A DNA stretch of 64,000 nt from NCBI RefSeq assembly GCF_025602895.1, contig NW_026516204.1:186001-250000 (forward strand), given 5' to 3'. Both the position numbers and the translations under genes were made by a program. The stretch is from Polychytrium aggregatum (lineage: Eukaryota > Chytridiomycota > Chytridiomycetes > Polychytriales). The notes beneath the pieces are model-generated. The model saw only the letters and a program-made list of their open reading frames with translations, was not told the DNA's origin and did not search any database. Numbering within the stretch: the stretch's first letter is position 1; the number at the start of each line of letters is the position of its first letter. Positions 1 through 14,542 of this stretch are shown piece by piece.

Positions 1-51
1 GGCATGCCGACGCTGTCTGCAGAGGTGCTGGACGCTATTGGCTGATTGCAG

Positions 52-768
52 CAGCTAGCGGGCATTGACACCACAGCTGTTTTGCGTGCATCTGCCCCAG
101 GCTCCAGCGAAGAGCAGGCCGATATCATCAAGGCCTATACCAAGTGCAAGGGCGACATGAACTCGATCTTGAACGAGGTTCCGCTCATTTCTGTGGACGA
201 CGAGGAGCGTGTTGAGCAGCTTCTCCGAGAGTTGATTGACACCAAGGAAATCAAAGAATTCAAAAAGTTCAAGGAGACCACGACCATGGAGCAGAAGGAG
301 CAGCGGCGCCAGGAGGCCATCGACGAGGCCGAGGAGGCCGAGAAAGAGAGCCTCGCGGCCAAAGCCAAGGGCAAGGCCAAGTCGTCCAAAGGCAAAAACG
401 GACCCGACGACTCGAAGGAAAACTCACTTGCCCAGCTGCTAAGCAACCGGGCCAAGCAGCGCCATGAGAGCCTGATCGATGGACTCATGAACAAGTACGT
501 CAACAAGCCCAGTAAGAAGGCAGCGCAGCCCGCCAAGACGAGTAAAGCCAGCAAGAAAGGCGCCCACAGCGAGGATGGCGACGATTGGATCGATGAGGAT
601 GGCGATGGCGACGACGGCTGGATCGACCACGACGGAGATGGCGACGAGGACTCGGGCGAGCCTGTTGCCGAGCCGACCGAGGAAGAGTTTGAGGCGATCC
701 AAAAACGCATTCTGAAGCGCAAGCCAAGCGCAAGCGATACCAAGAAGAGCAAGAAGAAGCCGATCTGA
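52..768 (+). CDS. DNAJC9: DnaJ homologue subfamily C member 9, C-terminal part (partial at 5' end)
   Basis: This is the last exon of a gene cut by the left edge. It appears to start after an intron acceptor (TTGCAG, ending at 51) and ends at TGA 766-768. The J domain that would stimulate Hsp70 lies outside the window. What is visible is the DNAJC9-type C-terminal region: a segment on GDMNSILNEV and DDEERVEQLL, a basic/acidic helical stretch (EAIDEAEEAEKES), and the family-typical SLAQLLSNRAKQRHESLIDG followed by LMNKY. In animals this region binds histones H3-H4, so DNAJC9 acts as a histone co-chaperone in the nucleus. The tail is Asp/Gly-rich and then Lys-rich, consistent with histone and nuclear targeting. 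The family call rests on recalled similarity of the C-terminal half only, since no HPD motif can be checked. Confidence 0.75.
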   Translation, partial: QLAGIDTTAVLRASAPGSSEEQADIIKAYTKCKGDMNSILNEVPLISVDDEERVEQLLRELIDTKEIKEFKKFKETTTMEQKEQRRQEAIDEAEEAEKESLAAKAKGKAKSSKGKNGPDDSKENSLAQLLSNRAKQRHESLIDGLMNKYVNKPSKKAAQPAKTSKASKKGAHSEDGDDWIDEDGDGDDGWIDHDGDGDEDSGEPVAEPTEEEFEAIQKRILKRKPSASDTKKSKKKPI

Positions 769-786
769 GCCTGGGCTGTTGGCACC

Positions 787-861
787 ACATGGCAATGCAG
801 TACATGGCAATGCAGTACATGGCAATGCAGCACATGGCAATGCAGTACATGGCAATGCAGT
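787..861. repeat. 15-bp minisatellite, 5 copies
   Basis: Five head-to-tail copies of ACATGGCAATGCAGT, with one base change in copy 3. The array starts 19 bases after the DNAJC9 stop codon, so it probably lies in the 3' UTR. Confidence 0.9.
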
Positions 862-1800
862 GCTCGCGGATTGGAGCAAGACACTCTGCGTTGGTCTGAT
901 CCTGAATACATCCGCGCCGGCCTGATGTGCCCAATACCCCTGGCAAGTGCAGTGCGCTTGATATCTTTGGCAAATCCAATCCGCCATGAACGGCATCGCC
1001 CAGACAACACCGCCTCGACCAAAATAGAGTTGATACCCCACGCGAGTCGACTTGTCCGAGGTCGGTCAATCGATAGCCAGCACCCACCGTCTCCGTTCCC
1101 TGCGCATCGTCCAACTCTGCACAATGGTGGACTCCTCTTGACCCCCAGAGCTTTGTCGATGCTGGCCCCACTCGTCGGCCGGCCAGCGGCAGCCTCCTCG
1201 TCAACATCGTCCGGGCTGGCGCTGTTGACACCAACGCCGACCTATCGCCGCTCCCAGACGCCCGCCAGTCGCAGCGGCGACTCTCCCCGTGCATCGTCGT
1301 CAGTTGCCCATGGCCCCTTTTGCGCCAAACGGTCGGTGGTGTTCCTCCTTGCAGCCGTGGGCGTCGCTGTCGGCCTGAGGCTGCGGTCCGTTCTTGGGCG
1401 GCTGTTGTTTTGGGTCCTCGGGGCTCGTGTTGATCGTCTTCGGCCGTCAACAGCCCGTGCTGCCCTTGCCGTGCGCCGCAGTGTTTCTGCCTCGATGCAC
1501 CCACCCAGGGCCCCTCGCTCTTCATGCCGACACAAACACCATCTACGGGTGGCACGGCGCTCTTCGGCGACCAGTCCCTCTTGCTGGTGCTGTTGCTCAC
1601 GGCTTGCCTCCCGTCATGTGGCTGCCAGGCCTCGTTTGCAATCTGATCCCCCCCCCAAAAGGGTCTGGATGCAATAAAAGATAGGCAACAGCGCCGGGTC
1701 GTGCCCGCCCTCACGTCCTTCCCCACCCTTTCCCATCCCTTCCCACCACCCACCACAACCCATCTCAACCCATCTCGACCCAGACTATTCGATACCACAA
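862..1800. other. Intergenic region between DNAJC9 and the adenylate-forming gene
   Basis: No gene is recognised in these 0.9 kb. Long open frames occur on both strands, but their translations are Arg/Ser/Pro-rich and match nothing, as expected in GC-rich DNA. The last 70 bases before the next ATG are pyrimidine/CA-rich (CCCACC and CCCATC runs), like a fungal 5' leader. An AT-rich CAATAAAAG at 1672-1680 could be part of a core promoter. Confidence 0.5.
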
Positions 1801-3987
1801 ATGGCTGATGATCTACCAGACTCCGGTCCAGCCACCCAGCACCCCATCCTCGACCTCGTCGATGCGGCCCGCGAGATTCCCGCCTTTCCCGCCTTCCGGA
1901 CAGCCGAGCACGATGTGCCAGAAACCCTGACCTTCAAGCAGTTCTGGGATCTCTGTCAGGCAGTCGCTCAGTCCCTCAAGGCCCTCCCGGGCTGGGAAGC
2001 CACCGGCGACTTTGTCGGCATCTACGTCGACATCGACATCAACTGGCCCGTCGCCATCTACTCGCTGTGGATCCTCGGCAAGTCCCCCGCTGTCTTTGGC
2101 ACCCATTGGTCGCGCCCGGTCCGTGAGGCCATCGTCGAGCGTCTCGATGTCAAGTTTGTTCTCCACGGAGCCGTCCGTCCCGGAGTGACCCCGGGCATTG
2201 CCCTCGTCAGCGTCCCAACGCTCCGCCAGCAGGCCACCGTCGTCCCCGTCCCTGCCGATCGAGCCTATTGTGCCGAGCGCCTCCCGACAATCGAGGCTGT
2301 TTGCCACACCTCTGGTACCACCGGCATTCCAAAGTCCATCTTCACGACCTTCTCCAAGCTCACTGTCGACATGGACTTGCTCCATGGACGCATCCTCAAG
2401 CCGTTTACCGTGGTGCTCGCTCCGACCTTTGGCACCAGCATGGCCATGGTGTCGTCCATGGCCAAGAATCGCTGCACCATGTGGTTGGCCAAGCCCACGG
2501 ACGACATCTCCACCAAGATTGCGCGCATCGCCGGGATGCTCCGCGACGGCGTCAGTATGGTCCTTAGCTCCTCTTCGTACCTGCGGCTCCTGATTGCCTA
2601 CGCCGAGGCTCATCGCGAGGTCTGGCCTAGCCTGGACAGCTACTATCTCACAGGCGAACTGGTGACGCCCGCCATGATTGAAGCCGCCAAAGGCGTCTTT
2701 CCCCACGCCGACATTCGTTGCATGTTTGCCTCGACCGAGTCGGCCTCGGTCGGCGCAATCAGCTCCATGTTCATCCCGGCGTCCATGCCACCACCCAAGC
2801 AGATCGTATACCGCCTGCTGAACCCACAATGCCACCTTGTGCTTCTGGACGACGATGGCAACGAGCTGCCTCCCGAGGCCAAGCGCGGAATCCTCTGCTT
2901 TGCCGTTCCCAGAGACGATCCCCGCGTCGACGGGCCCGAGTTCTTGGCCGTCACCCCGGACTCGCCCAAGCTGGCGTCCTTCAACTTTCTGCAGGATGGC
3001 CGTCCACGGGTCTGCACCTCAGATGCAGCCGAGATTGTCGACGAGCGCCACTTCATCATCCATGGCCGAGCCGGCCGCCGCCTCAAGCAGAATATGATCT
3101 TTGTTGACCTGGATGTTCTGGACGAAAAGATTGTCCTGGGAATGGGCGAGTATTTCAAGGACAGCTTCGTGACTTCGACTGCCAGTGGCCACGTTGCCTT
3201 GCTCTATGCTCTCAAGCCAGCCCACGTCGGCAGAATCAGCAGCAAGCAGGTCCTCGACGAGATTCACAAGATCCTCGCCTACAATGAGTTCTCGGGCGTC
3301 ACGGTCCACAATGCCATCGAGCTGCCGGACATGATCTACAACGGCTCTGGCAAGCGCGACCTCAAGGTCCTGACCAAGATCGCCACCCAGGCCGAGACCG
3401 AGGGCCACTTTATCGAGTATCCTGTCCTCCCAACCGAGGGTGCGTACCTGGCCCGAAAGATATCCAGCCTGGCCTCGGAGCTGCTGGACATTCCCCGCCT
3501 GAACGGCCGCGACTTTTACTTTGCCGGCTCGGGCTTTGACATCACATCCGTCGCACGGCTCTCCGAGGGCATCGAATCCGAGTATGGGACCCACATCGAT
3601 TCGGGGCTTTTGCTATCCAGCGGCATGTCCCCCAGCCGGGTGGCCGAGATCGTTGGCGCCCGCCCTTCTGTCGATGCTGCCCCTGATAGTGGCATTGCAG
3701 TCAACACTCCCGGCGGGCCGCTGTATTCCCCCGGTGCAAGTTCACCCGCAGCCGACGGCTACGGCTACGGCCACGGAAAGCCAGCCATTACTCCCGGCGA
3801 CGGAGAGCCAGCAATCGCCCCGGTCGAAGGCGCCTCTCTTCCTGCAACCGCCACCAGCGCCGAGACCGTTAATGCAACCAGCGCCTCTAATCCCTCTGCA
3901 AGTAGCAGCTCCAAGAGGCTATCGTTCTTCAAGAGAAGACCATCTGCCGCCACCCAGCGCCATGGCATCAAGTGCTTGATCCAATAG
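1801..3987 (+). CDS. Adenylate-forming (acyl-CoA synthetase/NRPS-A-like) protein with degenerate carrier domain
   Basis: A single exon of 728 codons. Residues about 15-500 form an ANL-superfamily adenylation domain. The phosphate-binding A3 motif HTSGTTGIPKS is near residue 169, and DGRPRVCTSDAAEI with HGRAGRRLKQN looks like the A7-A8 region. Such enzymes activate a carboxylic acid as an acyl-adenylate. Residues about 545-605 resemble a small acyl-carrier domain, but where FxxGxDS is expected the sequence reads FAGSGFDITSV. Ile replaces the serine that normally carries phosphopantetheine. There is no condensation, thioesterase or reductase domain, so the architecture is shorter than alpha-aminoadipate reductase or NRPS-like reductases. 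The last 110 residues are low-complexity Ala/Ser/Pro. The substrate cannot be read from the sequence. The start is the first ATG after the pyrimidine-rich leader. Confidence 0.8.
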   Translation: MADDLPDSGPATQHPILDLVDAAREIPAFPAFRTAEHDVPETLTFKQFWDLCQAVAQSLKALPGWEATGDFVGIYVDIDINWPVAIYSLWILGKSPAVFGTHWSRPVREAIVERLDVKFVLHGAVRPGVTPGIALVSVPTLRQQATVVPVPADRAYCAERLPTIEAVCHTSGTTGIPKSIFTTFSKLTVDMDLLHGRILKPFTVVLAPTFGTSMAMVSSMAKNRCTMWLAKPTDDISTKIARIAGMLRDGVSMVLSSSSYLRLLIAYAEAHREVWPSLDSYYLTGELVTPAMIEAAKGVFPHADIRCMFASTESASVGAISSMFIPASMPPPKQIVYRLLNPQCHLVLLDDDGNELPPEAKRGILCFAVPRDDPRVDGPEFLAVTPDSPKLASFNFLQDGRPRVCTSDAAEIVDERHFIIHGRAGRRLKQNMIFVDLDVLDEKIVLGMGEYFKDSFVTSTASGHVALLYALKPAHVGRISSKQVLDEIHKILAYNEFSGVTVHNAIELPDMIYNGSGKRDLKVLTKIATQAETEGHFIEYPVLPTEGAYLARKISSLASELLDIPRLNGRDFYFAGSGFDITSVARLSEGIESEYGTHIDSGLLLSSGMSPSRVAEIVGARPSVDAAPDSGIAVNTPGGPLYSPGASSPAADGYGYGHGKPAITPGDGEPAIAPVEGASLPATATSAETVNATSASNPSASSSSKRLSFFKRRPSAATQRHGIKCLIQ

Positions 3988-4589
3988 GCATCTCGCACCT
4001 CCACATACTATCGCTATGGGTACCGGCAGATACACCTCGCTAACACCATCCGTATGCTGTGTCTCTCTGTCCGTCTGTCTGTCTGCTGTGTCCTACACTA
4101 CGACCTGTATCCTTCTTGCGGCATATCTCTGAGCTTGTCTCGGCCTGTTGTCCCGCCCATCGCTATGACCATCTTCATTTGTCTGGTATTCGATCTTTTT
4201 TTCTTTCTTTCTTCCTCCTCATTGCCAATGCCAACAATCCTCATGCTATCCCGACGGACGCTTTGTTTCTGTTTGTGGAGGCCCCTCAATCCTTTGGCTG
4301 TTCTCCGTATCCTCATTCTGCCCTGCACACTTTCCTTATCGATCCAAGTTCGAAGCACCCCAAGCAAACCACGAACCTCGTTCTCAACAATTGATCAATA
4401 CAATTCCACTTTTCTCTCTCTCTGCTTCTCTCGTGCTTTGCTGGAAACCAGCTTGATGGTCCTGGCTCGAGTTCGCTGCGGGGGAGTGCTGCGCGTTGGG
4501 TTGGTCCTGGCATCTCTGGCTCAATGATCCCGCTCGTCCTTGATCTGGCTGTCGCTTTCCCGCTGCCATCGGCCTCTCCTTCCTCGGCC
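3988..4589. other. Intergenic region upstream of AFG2
   Basis: Holds a short TCTG-type repeat (about 4064-4085) and T-rich tracts around 4194-4214. No coding content is recognised. An in-frame ATG at 4524 would add 22 hydrophobic residues to AFG2; the ATG at 4590 is preferred because the protein then begins with a Lys/Ser-rich stretch like yeast Afg2. Confidence 0.5.
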
Positions 4590-9019
<4,430 letters not shown>

Positions 9020-9107
9020 GCAGCATCCGCAACAACACGCTGGATTTCTGGTGATCCCCATTCCAAATGTACAGCCATTCCAAATGGTATATTCCCTCCC
9101 ATGTATA

Positions 9108-9171
9108 TGTATCATCTACACATATCATCCACACATATCGTCCACACATATCATCCACACATATCATCCAC
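9108..9171. repeat. 13-bp minisatellite, about 5 copies
   Basis: Tandem CATATCATCCACA units with few changes, starting about 90 bases after the AFG2 stop. The array runs straight into a second array with a different period. Confidence 0.85.
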
Positions 9172-9172
9172 C

Positions 9173-9280
9173 CGTACATCCACTCTCACACGTACATCCA
9201 CTCTCACACGTACATCCACTCCCACACGTACATCCACTCCCACACGTACATCCACTCCCACACGTACATCCACTCCCATT
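9173..9280. repeat. 18-bp minisatellite, 6 copies
   Basis: Six units of CGTACATCCACTCYCACA, directly abutting the 13-bp array. Both units share the core CATCCA, so one may have grown from the other. It sits in the 0.56 kb AFG2 to next-gene spacer, where nothing else is recognised. Confidence 0.9.
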
Positions 9281-9583
9281 CCCCTGCCATGCCCCATCTC
9301 GGCCGCACGACATGGCGCGCGTCCTCCTGTGCGACGCCCTGTGCCCGCCGCACCGGATATGGCAGACCCGCCTCGTGGCGAGCAACTCGCCATCCAGCGC
9401 TGGTCTGCCCCGCCCATCCAACGCTGGTCCCCTCGTCTATCCGCCGACCCGTCTCGTCCAGTCCGTGCGTAGGTCTGTATCTCTTGTTTCGGTCGTCGGC
9501 TGTCCCGCTTGGTTTGCTCCCGTACGTCTCGGCTCCCCCGTCTTCCAAGTTCTCAACTCCTCAACTCCCACCACGTCCCAGCC

Positions 9584-10129
9584 ATGCCCGACCCGAAGCC
9601 CGACAATTTTGTCAGCCGCAACTTGCCGGCCACAATCTTCGCCAACGGATTTGCCTTTTGCTTCCCACACGGCCAGGAGTGGTGCCATCTCTGCTGCGTC
9701 GACCACCGTCTTACCAACAACGTCATTATGGAGGACGATCTGACACCCGAGCAGCACGAGGAGGTGCAGGACGGCGGTGGCGACGACAGGCCGTCCGTCT
9801 CCATCTACGGCAAGTTCCAGGTAAACATCCTCGATCCGCCCGTCTCCTCGGTGCCTGGCAGATATTCAAGTCCTGCCGGATGGTAGCCGTCGCATGCTGC
9901 CCGTCGCATGCTGCCCGACCTGGCCCCAGCCTTACCCGTCTGTCGATGTATTCTCTCGCTGCCTGCCGCTCGCCTTGGCCCCAAGGTCCTGCCCGACGAC
10001 CGGATCTCGTGCACGATCCACGAGGTCGTGGGCTGCAAATTCTGCTTCGACTTTCCCAAGATTGTCCTCCGCAGCATCCAGAGCGAAAAGACCTGGGTCA
10101 GCAAGCGGTCCAGCTACCTGAGCAACTAG
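9584..10129 (+). CDS. Small Cys/His-rich orphan protein, 2 exons
   Basis: Exons 9584-9820 and 9986-10129 join in phase 0 (donor GTAAAC, acceptor CCAAG) to give 126 residues. I do not recognise the family. The first half contains CFPHGQEWCHLCCVDHR, a dense Cys/His cluster, and the second half contains CTIHEVVGCKFCFDF. The spacing of C, H and CxxC pairs suggests one or two zinc sites. There is no signal peptide, membrane helix or known catalytic motif. An acidic linker (EDDLTPEQHEEVQDGGGDD) separates the halves. It lies 0.46 kb upstream of a SET/MYND gene on the same strand, which gives weak positional context only. The start is the first ATG, and the bases before it (CCAGCC) are a reasonable fungal start context. 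Confidence 0.6.
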
Positions 10130-10588
10130 CATCGGGCTGTTCTTGGCTTGCTGTCCCGGCCGTCGCTGGGATCCTCCTCCTCCAACCACCACCACCACCA
10201 CTCGTCCTGCAATTTCTCTCCGTTCTCCGAGCTCCAGACGCCTGGTCGCTGCGGGCTAGGGTCAATGTGGCCATGTCCCCGTCCAGGCCAGGGTGCCCTG
10301 TATACTGTCCTGTGCATGGCCGTGTTCGTCTGCCTGATTTTCGCCCAAGGGCTGCCCTGGTCATCGGACCGCCGGCTGTCTGGCGACGAATACAAATCGT
10401 CAACGAATGGCCCGAGTGTGCACTGGAGGAGAACCCATACCATCAACCATACCATGCATTCTCGGCTGGCTCTTGCGGCAAGTCGAGGCCCACACGACCG
10501 ATCCGGATGTCCCCAGGTCCGTCGCCGAGCCAACAGCGCGGTCTCTGCCTCAGTCGTCCGTCCGCCTGCTCTGCTGCGATCTGCCTCC

Positions 10589-12223
10589 ATGGACGCCGGC
10601 GACGCCGTCCCAGCCTCTCCCGCGCTCGATCGCTATCTGTCGCAGTACCATGTTGCCTGGTCGTTTGCCGACCCGTCCTTCCGGACACTACGAGCGCAGA
10701 TCCGCATTCCTGCCGGGACCGTCCTGCTGCCCAACCGGGCGCTTGCCGTCGCTGGGCTTTCGTCCCAGGTCTGCCACGGATGCGTCGTCTCGTTTGCCGA
10801 TTCTATGGCCCAGCCGCTCCGATGTGCGGCCTGCCAGCAGGCATTCTACTGCTCCAAGAAGTGCCAGAAAAGCGACTGGAGCCTCGGCCACAAATCCGTT
10901 TGCGCCTACTGGCGGCAGCAAAAGTTGCTGCCCAGCGATCGGCAAGTTGGCCAGAGCGACGACCCGAGCAGTGCCAGCAATGCCCAGCGCGAGATCATCG
11001 AAAAGGACACCGAGATGCTCCTCAAGACCATCGCGGCCTTCCGCAACCCGGCCGACCCTGCCGTTCAGATCGCGAGGGAGGTGTTCGTCCAGCTCATGTC
11101 CCATCTCGATGAGTGCGAGCCGCCGCTCCGGACACAGTTCCATGAGATAGCCGAGCAGACCGTCAAGATGGATCCACCAGGGCTCGCCCAAGTGGCCGAT
11201 CACTACAAGCTGCCTCACTACGCCGACGACGCTCGCCATCGCAGCCAGCTCGTCGAGACCTTGGCCCAGTTCTTGGCCGTCTACCGATGCAACAACTTCT
11301 CGATGCACGACTCGCAGCTGTTTGTCTATGGCGAGGGCACCTTTCCGATCGGGGCTTTGATGAACCACTCGTGCCTGCCGAACTGTGCCGTGTTGTTCGA
11401 CGGCCAGATGCAGTACTTTCGCACGCTGCGAGACATTGACGCCGGCGAAGAACTGACCGATGCTTATGTCGATGGTATGGACTATCGTCCCGACAGACAG
11501 ACCAAGCTCCTTGACAAGTACCGGTTCTCGTGCCGATGCGATCGATGTGAGCCGCTGGACTCGAGTGGATTCTCTGTCGTCGATCGAGCAGCAACCAAGA
11601 GCCACTGCGATCCAGAATCGATCCTCGGCGATCGACCATTCGTCTACACCTCCATGATGAGCAGCTGGGTCCCGGCCGTCCTGCCGGCACCGCAACGTAG
11701 AGATTCCTGTGTCGGGGATCTGGCGTCGTTCCTTCGGATTGTTCTCGACGACTACCGTGAGCTGTTCCTCGTGTCTGATCACCAAGCGTACCGGCGCATC
11801 CATCTCGAGCTGGCCCAGCGCATCGTGCTGCCTCCCTCAAGGCAGTTTTTGGATCTATCGCTGTTCACGCAGCTCTCGACCGAGCTATACACAGCCATCG
11901 ACGCGAACGACTGGCACAAGGCGGCCGTTCTGTCGCTCTATGTCCTGGCTGTGTACTTGCTCTTTTACGAGCGTCACCACCCGATGGTAGGACTACAGTG
12001 GTTGCTCTGCGGCAAGTGCCTCTGGAATGCTTCGGACAGCTTGGACGATGATACTGATCGGCAGCACGTCGTTATAGAGGCACGCATGTGCCTGGAGACG
12101 GCGGTGCGGTCGCTGGGCATCAGCCACGGCTCGGAGGGTCTCGGAAATCGACTCCTCCTGGCAGATGCTGCCGAGTTGCTCCAGGTTGTCCAAACCGAGT
12201 TATCGACGGCGCCTTGTTCGTGA
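10589..12223 (+). CDS. SET and MYND domain protein (SMYD-like lysine methyltransferase)
   Basis: A single exon of 544 residues. A SET domain is split by a MYND zinc finger, the arrangement that defines SMYD proteins. The N-terminal SET piece ends near IRIPAGTVLLPNRAL. The MYND finger (about 61-105) runs from CHGC through RCAACQQAFYCSKKCQ to GHKSVC. The SET core carries GALMNHSCLPNCAV (NHSCxPN, cofactor pocket, about 256-269) and EELTDAYVD with the usual tyrosine, and a post-SET Cys cluster FSCRCDRC follows. The family transfers methyl groups from S-adenosylmethionine to lysines of histones and other proteins; the target here is unknown. The open frame extends 147 codons upstream, but that part is low-complexity with no similarity, so the ATG at 10589 is preferred. 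Confidence 0.85.
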   Translation: MDAGDAVPASPALDRYLSQYHVAWSFADPSFRTLRAQIRIPAGTVLLPNRALAVAGLSSQVCHGCVVSFADSMAQPLRCAACQQAFYCSKKCQKSDWSLGHKSVCAYWRQQKLLPSDRQVGQSDDPSSASNAQREIIEKDTEMLLKTIAAFRNPADPAVQIAREVFVQLMSHLDECEPPLRTQFHEIAEQTVKMDPPGLAQVADHYKLPHYADDARHRSQLVETLAQFLAVYRCNNFSMHDSQLFVYGEGTFPIGALMNHSCLPNCAVLFDGQMQYFRTLRDIDAGEELTDAYVDGMDYRPDRQTKLLDKYRFSCRCDRCEPLDSSGFSVVDRAATKSHCDPESILGDRPFVYTSMMSSWVPAVLPAPQRRDSCVGDLASFLRIVLDDYRELFLVSDHQAYRRIHLELAQRIVLPPSRQFLDLSLFTQLSTELYTAIDANDWHKAAVLSLYVLAVYLLFYERHHPMVGLQWLLCGKCLWNASDSLDDDTDRQHVVIEARMCLETAVRSLGISHGSEGLGNRLLLADAAELLQVVQTELSTAPCS

Positions 12224-12290
12224 TAGCGAGCCGACCGCCGATATTCCGGGCTGGTGGGTGGTTTGGTCCTGGAGCATCCATGGTATACAC

Positions 12291-12379
12291 CCATGAAGTG
12301 CATCCATGAAGTTCATCCATGAAGTGCATCCATGCAATACATCCATGCAATACACCATGTAATACACCATGTAACGCAT
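12291..12379. repeat. 13-bp (then 12-bp) minisatellite, 7 copies
   Basis: Units of CCATGAAGTGCAT grade into CCATGCAATACAT and then CATGTAATACAC. The array begins 67 bases after the SET/MYND stop codon. The rest of 12224-12740 holds no recognised gene; a TATATA at 12563-12568 lies about 175 bases upstream of the STN1 ATG. Confidence 0.85.
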
Positions 12380-12740
12380 CCACAGTGATATCAAAGAAAT
12401 CTCAACCACTCCGTTTGCCTGAGAGCACGCCACACGGATGAGAGTGGCGAGCAATGATCGCGACATGAGCCCGGTCAGACTCCACCGCTGCAAGTCAGGG
12501 CAAGATGAGTGCCTGGGATGAGGGAGGAAGACGCAGGGTACAGAGCAAAGTTGCTAGCGGACTATATAGAGGTTCGGGTGCTGATCAAAGTCGTCTGATG
12601 CACACAAGCCATCCGCGAGTCGAGGAGCCCCGTTTCATAAAGAGCCAGGGTTCCGCTCCGGCCGTTGGTCCGCATCTGGCCTGATCGGCTGGCCAAAAGC
12701 AACGAAGAGCCCCGGTGACTGCTCCCATTACCCAGCTTCC

Positions 12741-14542
12741 ATGGATAATTTATCAAACCTCGGCCTCGATTTTATGTTCTGGGCTTCGTGCAAGCTCAAC
12801 ATCCGGGACATTCATCGCATGGCAGTTATGGAAGAGTACCAAGGTTCGTCATGGCCCAAGTCTCGGGCATTGCTCCCCTCCCCCCATCGAGCCGTCCAGC
12901 CCCATCCTCAGCAAGCTAACCATGCGTCCGTCGACTGATCTGTGTCTGCTCGCACTCTATCGACCGCCGCAGATGTGTTTCGGTACAAGGGTCGGCCTGT
13001 TCGAAACGCAGAGATCTGCGGGCTGATCGTCGGCATCGACGAGTCCCATTCGCGGATCGGATACCTGGGTGAGAAGTGTGGATGAAACACTGCAGCATGA
13101 CGAGCTAATCGTCCGAGAAAGCCCTCCAAACTGGCCGTCTCATGTCACAGTGCGCTCTGCTCATTTGAACGGGATTCGCTAATGGGTGCATCGCTGTCGT
13201 CTGTCGTTGCCAGTCGACGACGGAACCGGAACCATCAACTGCTGGCAGTGGCTTTCCGAGCCGCCGAGCATCGGTGCCGAGGCCGACCAGCATCGGATCA
13301 TGAGCCTCGGGGACTGCGTCGTGGTTTCGGGCAAGATCAAGGAATATCGCGATGTTCGGCAGCTCACCGTCAACAGCATCCGTGAGTACGGCATGGCGCT
13401 GCAGTCGACTGTCCCGCTCGATGTCAACGGCCGATACGGTCCTGAAGACGACACTGCGCCCATATCGGCGATGGCACTTGGTGCTGGAGCCAAGAACTGA
13501 CGGAACTCACGACTCCAAAACGTATCTGGGCTGTGTAGGCGTCGAGAGCGATCCAAACTTTGAAGCTCTGGCATGGATGCAGACGATCGACGCCAAGCTG
13601 CGGGCATATGACCGACCGATTGTCCTGTCGGAAAGCAGCCAAAGGGAGCTGGCTCTCCGAAAGACCCAGAGCCACAACGAATCTTTCGCCGTCCGAGGCC
13701 CACAGTCGCCGGTGCGCCGTCGAATCATGGTTATCGCTTGCACTGGCTGGGCCTGTCGCTAGCGACCCACAAGGAAGCGCATCCGCTAACATCTGTTGCC
13801 CTCCAGGATGATCTAGTGGCGTACGTCCAGGGAATTGCCCATGCGACTGAGAGCCATGTCAAGTATGCTGTCGAGGCATACATGCTGCATGAGACGGAAG
13901 GAGTCGAGTTCCAGCGGCTACTTGCTCTGGAAGCGATTGTCGAGCTGGAGAAACGCATCCGATTGCGGACGGCCGATGGTCAAGAAAGCACAGTGGATGT
14001 AGGCTATCCTGCGCGCTGGGGGGGGGGAGAGTGCTTTGCAGATCACCAGTGCGCTTTATGCCTGTGTTATTGCGCTGGATCTCACTTGCACCAGATCTGA
14101 CCCATGCTCCGACGCCAGGAACATCAGCCTGGCGTTTCTGGCCGACGAATAGTTGCGCTGGTGCGACGGGCTGTTGCAGAACTCGTCACCGAGGGGCGGA
14201 TCTTCCTCAAAGACGGCGATCGGGACATTTACGAGGCGATCCAGCCAGCATGCTCCATGGCCCGGCAGTTGCTGGAGATCATGCGTGCCGAAGGCTCCCG
14301 AGGTTTGTTGGCCAGTCGATTCGGTGCTCACGCTGAGAGGCGGCAGGCCGGCAGCGCGCTCACCCTGCCGATTCTCCCGGACGATGCCAGAGTACTCGCA
14401 GGACTATCTCGCGGCCAAGCTCCATGCGAGCAACCCGGGCATGGGCAAGTTGCAGCCCAGGGCCGTCGCCAGGTGCCTGGGTCTGCTGGTCGAGCACAGC
14501 GACATTGTCCAAGTGGCTGACGCGTTTGTGCTGATCGGGTAG
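12741..14542 (+). CDS. STN1: CST complex subunit STN1 (telomere capping), 7 exons
   Basis: STN1 binds telomeric single-stranded DNA with CTC1/Cdc13 and TEN1 and recruits DNA polymerase alpha-primase. My exons are 12741-12843, 12973-13068, 13214-13381, 13539-13711, 13807-13998, 14119-14302 and 14391-14542, giving 355 residues (human 368). An OB-fold spans about 38-122: FRYKGRPVRNAEICGLIVG, then VDDGTGTINCWQWL, then GDCVVVSGKIKEYRDVRQL. It is followed by the family-typical ESDPNFEALAWMQTI. The C-terminal half looks like the winged-helix pair of vertebrate STN1 (AVAELVTEGRIFLKDGDRDI and, at the end, HSDIVQVADAFVLIG). Exons 1-4 are firm. The junctions around 13711, 13998 and 14302 were chosen for frame and are less certain. 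Confidence 0.82.

Noticed and set aside
769-1677. Long open frame continuing in frame after the DNAJC9 stop, suggesting stop-codon readthrough
   Set aside because: No readthrough context is evident after the TGA, the translation is low-complexity, and equally long chance frames occur in all directions nearby.
500-1798. 432-codon open frame on the minus strand
   Set aside because: It overlaps the DNAJC9 exon and the minisatellite antisense, its translation is Arg/Gly/Ala-rich without motifs, and GC-rich DNA here produces many such frames.
9108-9280. Possible CRISPR-like array
   Set aside because: Units are contiguous with no unique spacers and the sequence is a eukaryotic nuclear region; these are ordinary minisatellites.
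9067-11112. 681-codon + frame across the AFG2 downstream repeats
   Set aside because: It overlaps the spliced orphan gene and the start of the SET/MYND gene in another frame; the stop-free repeats make it look long.
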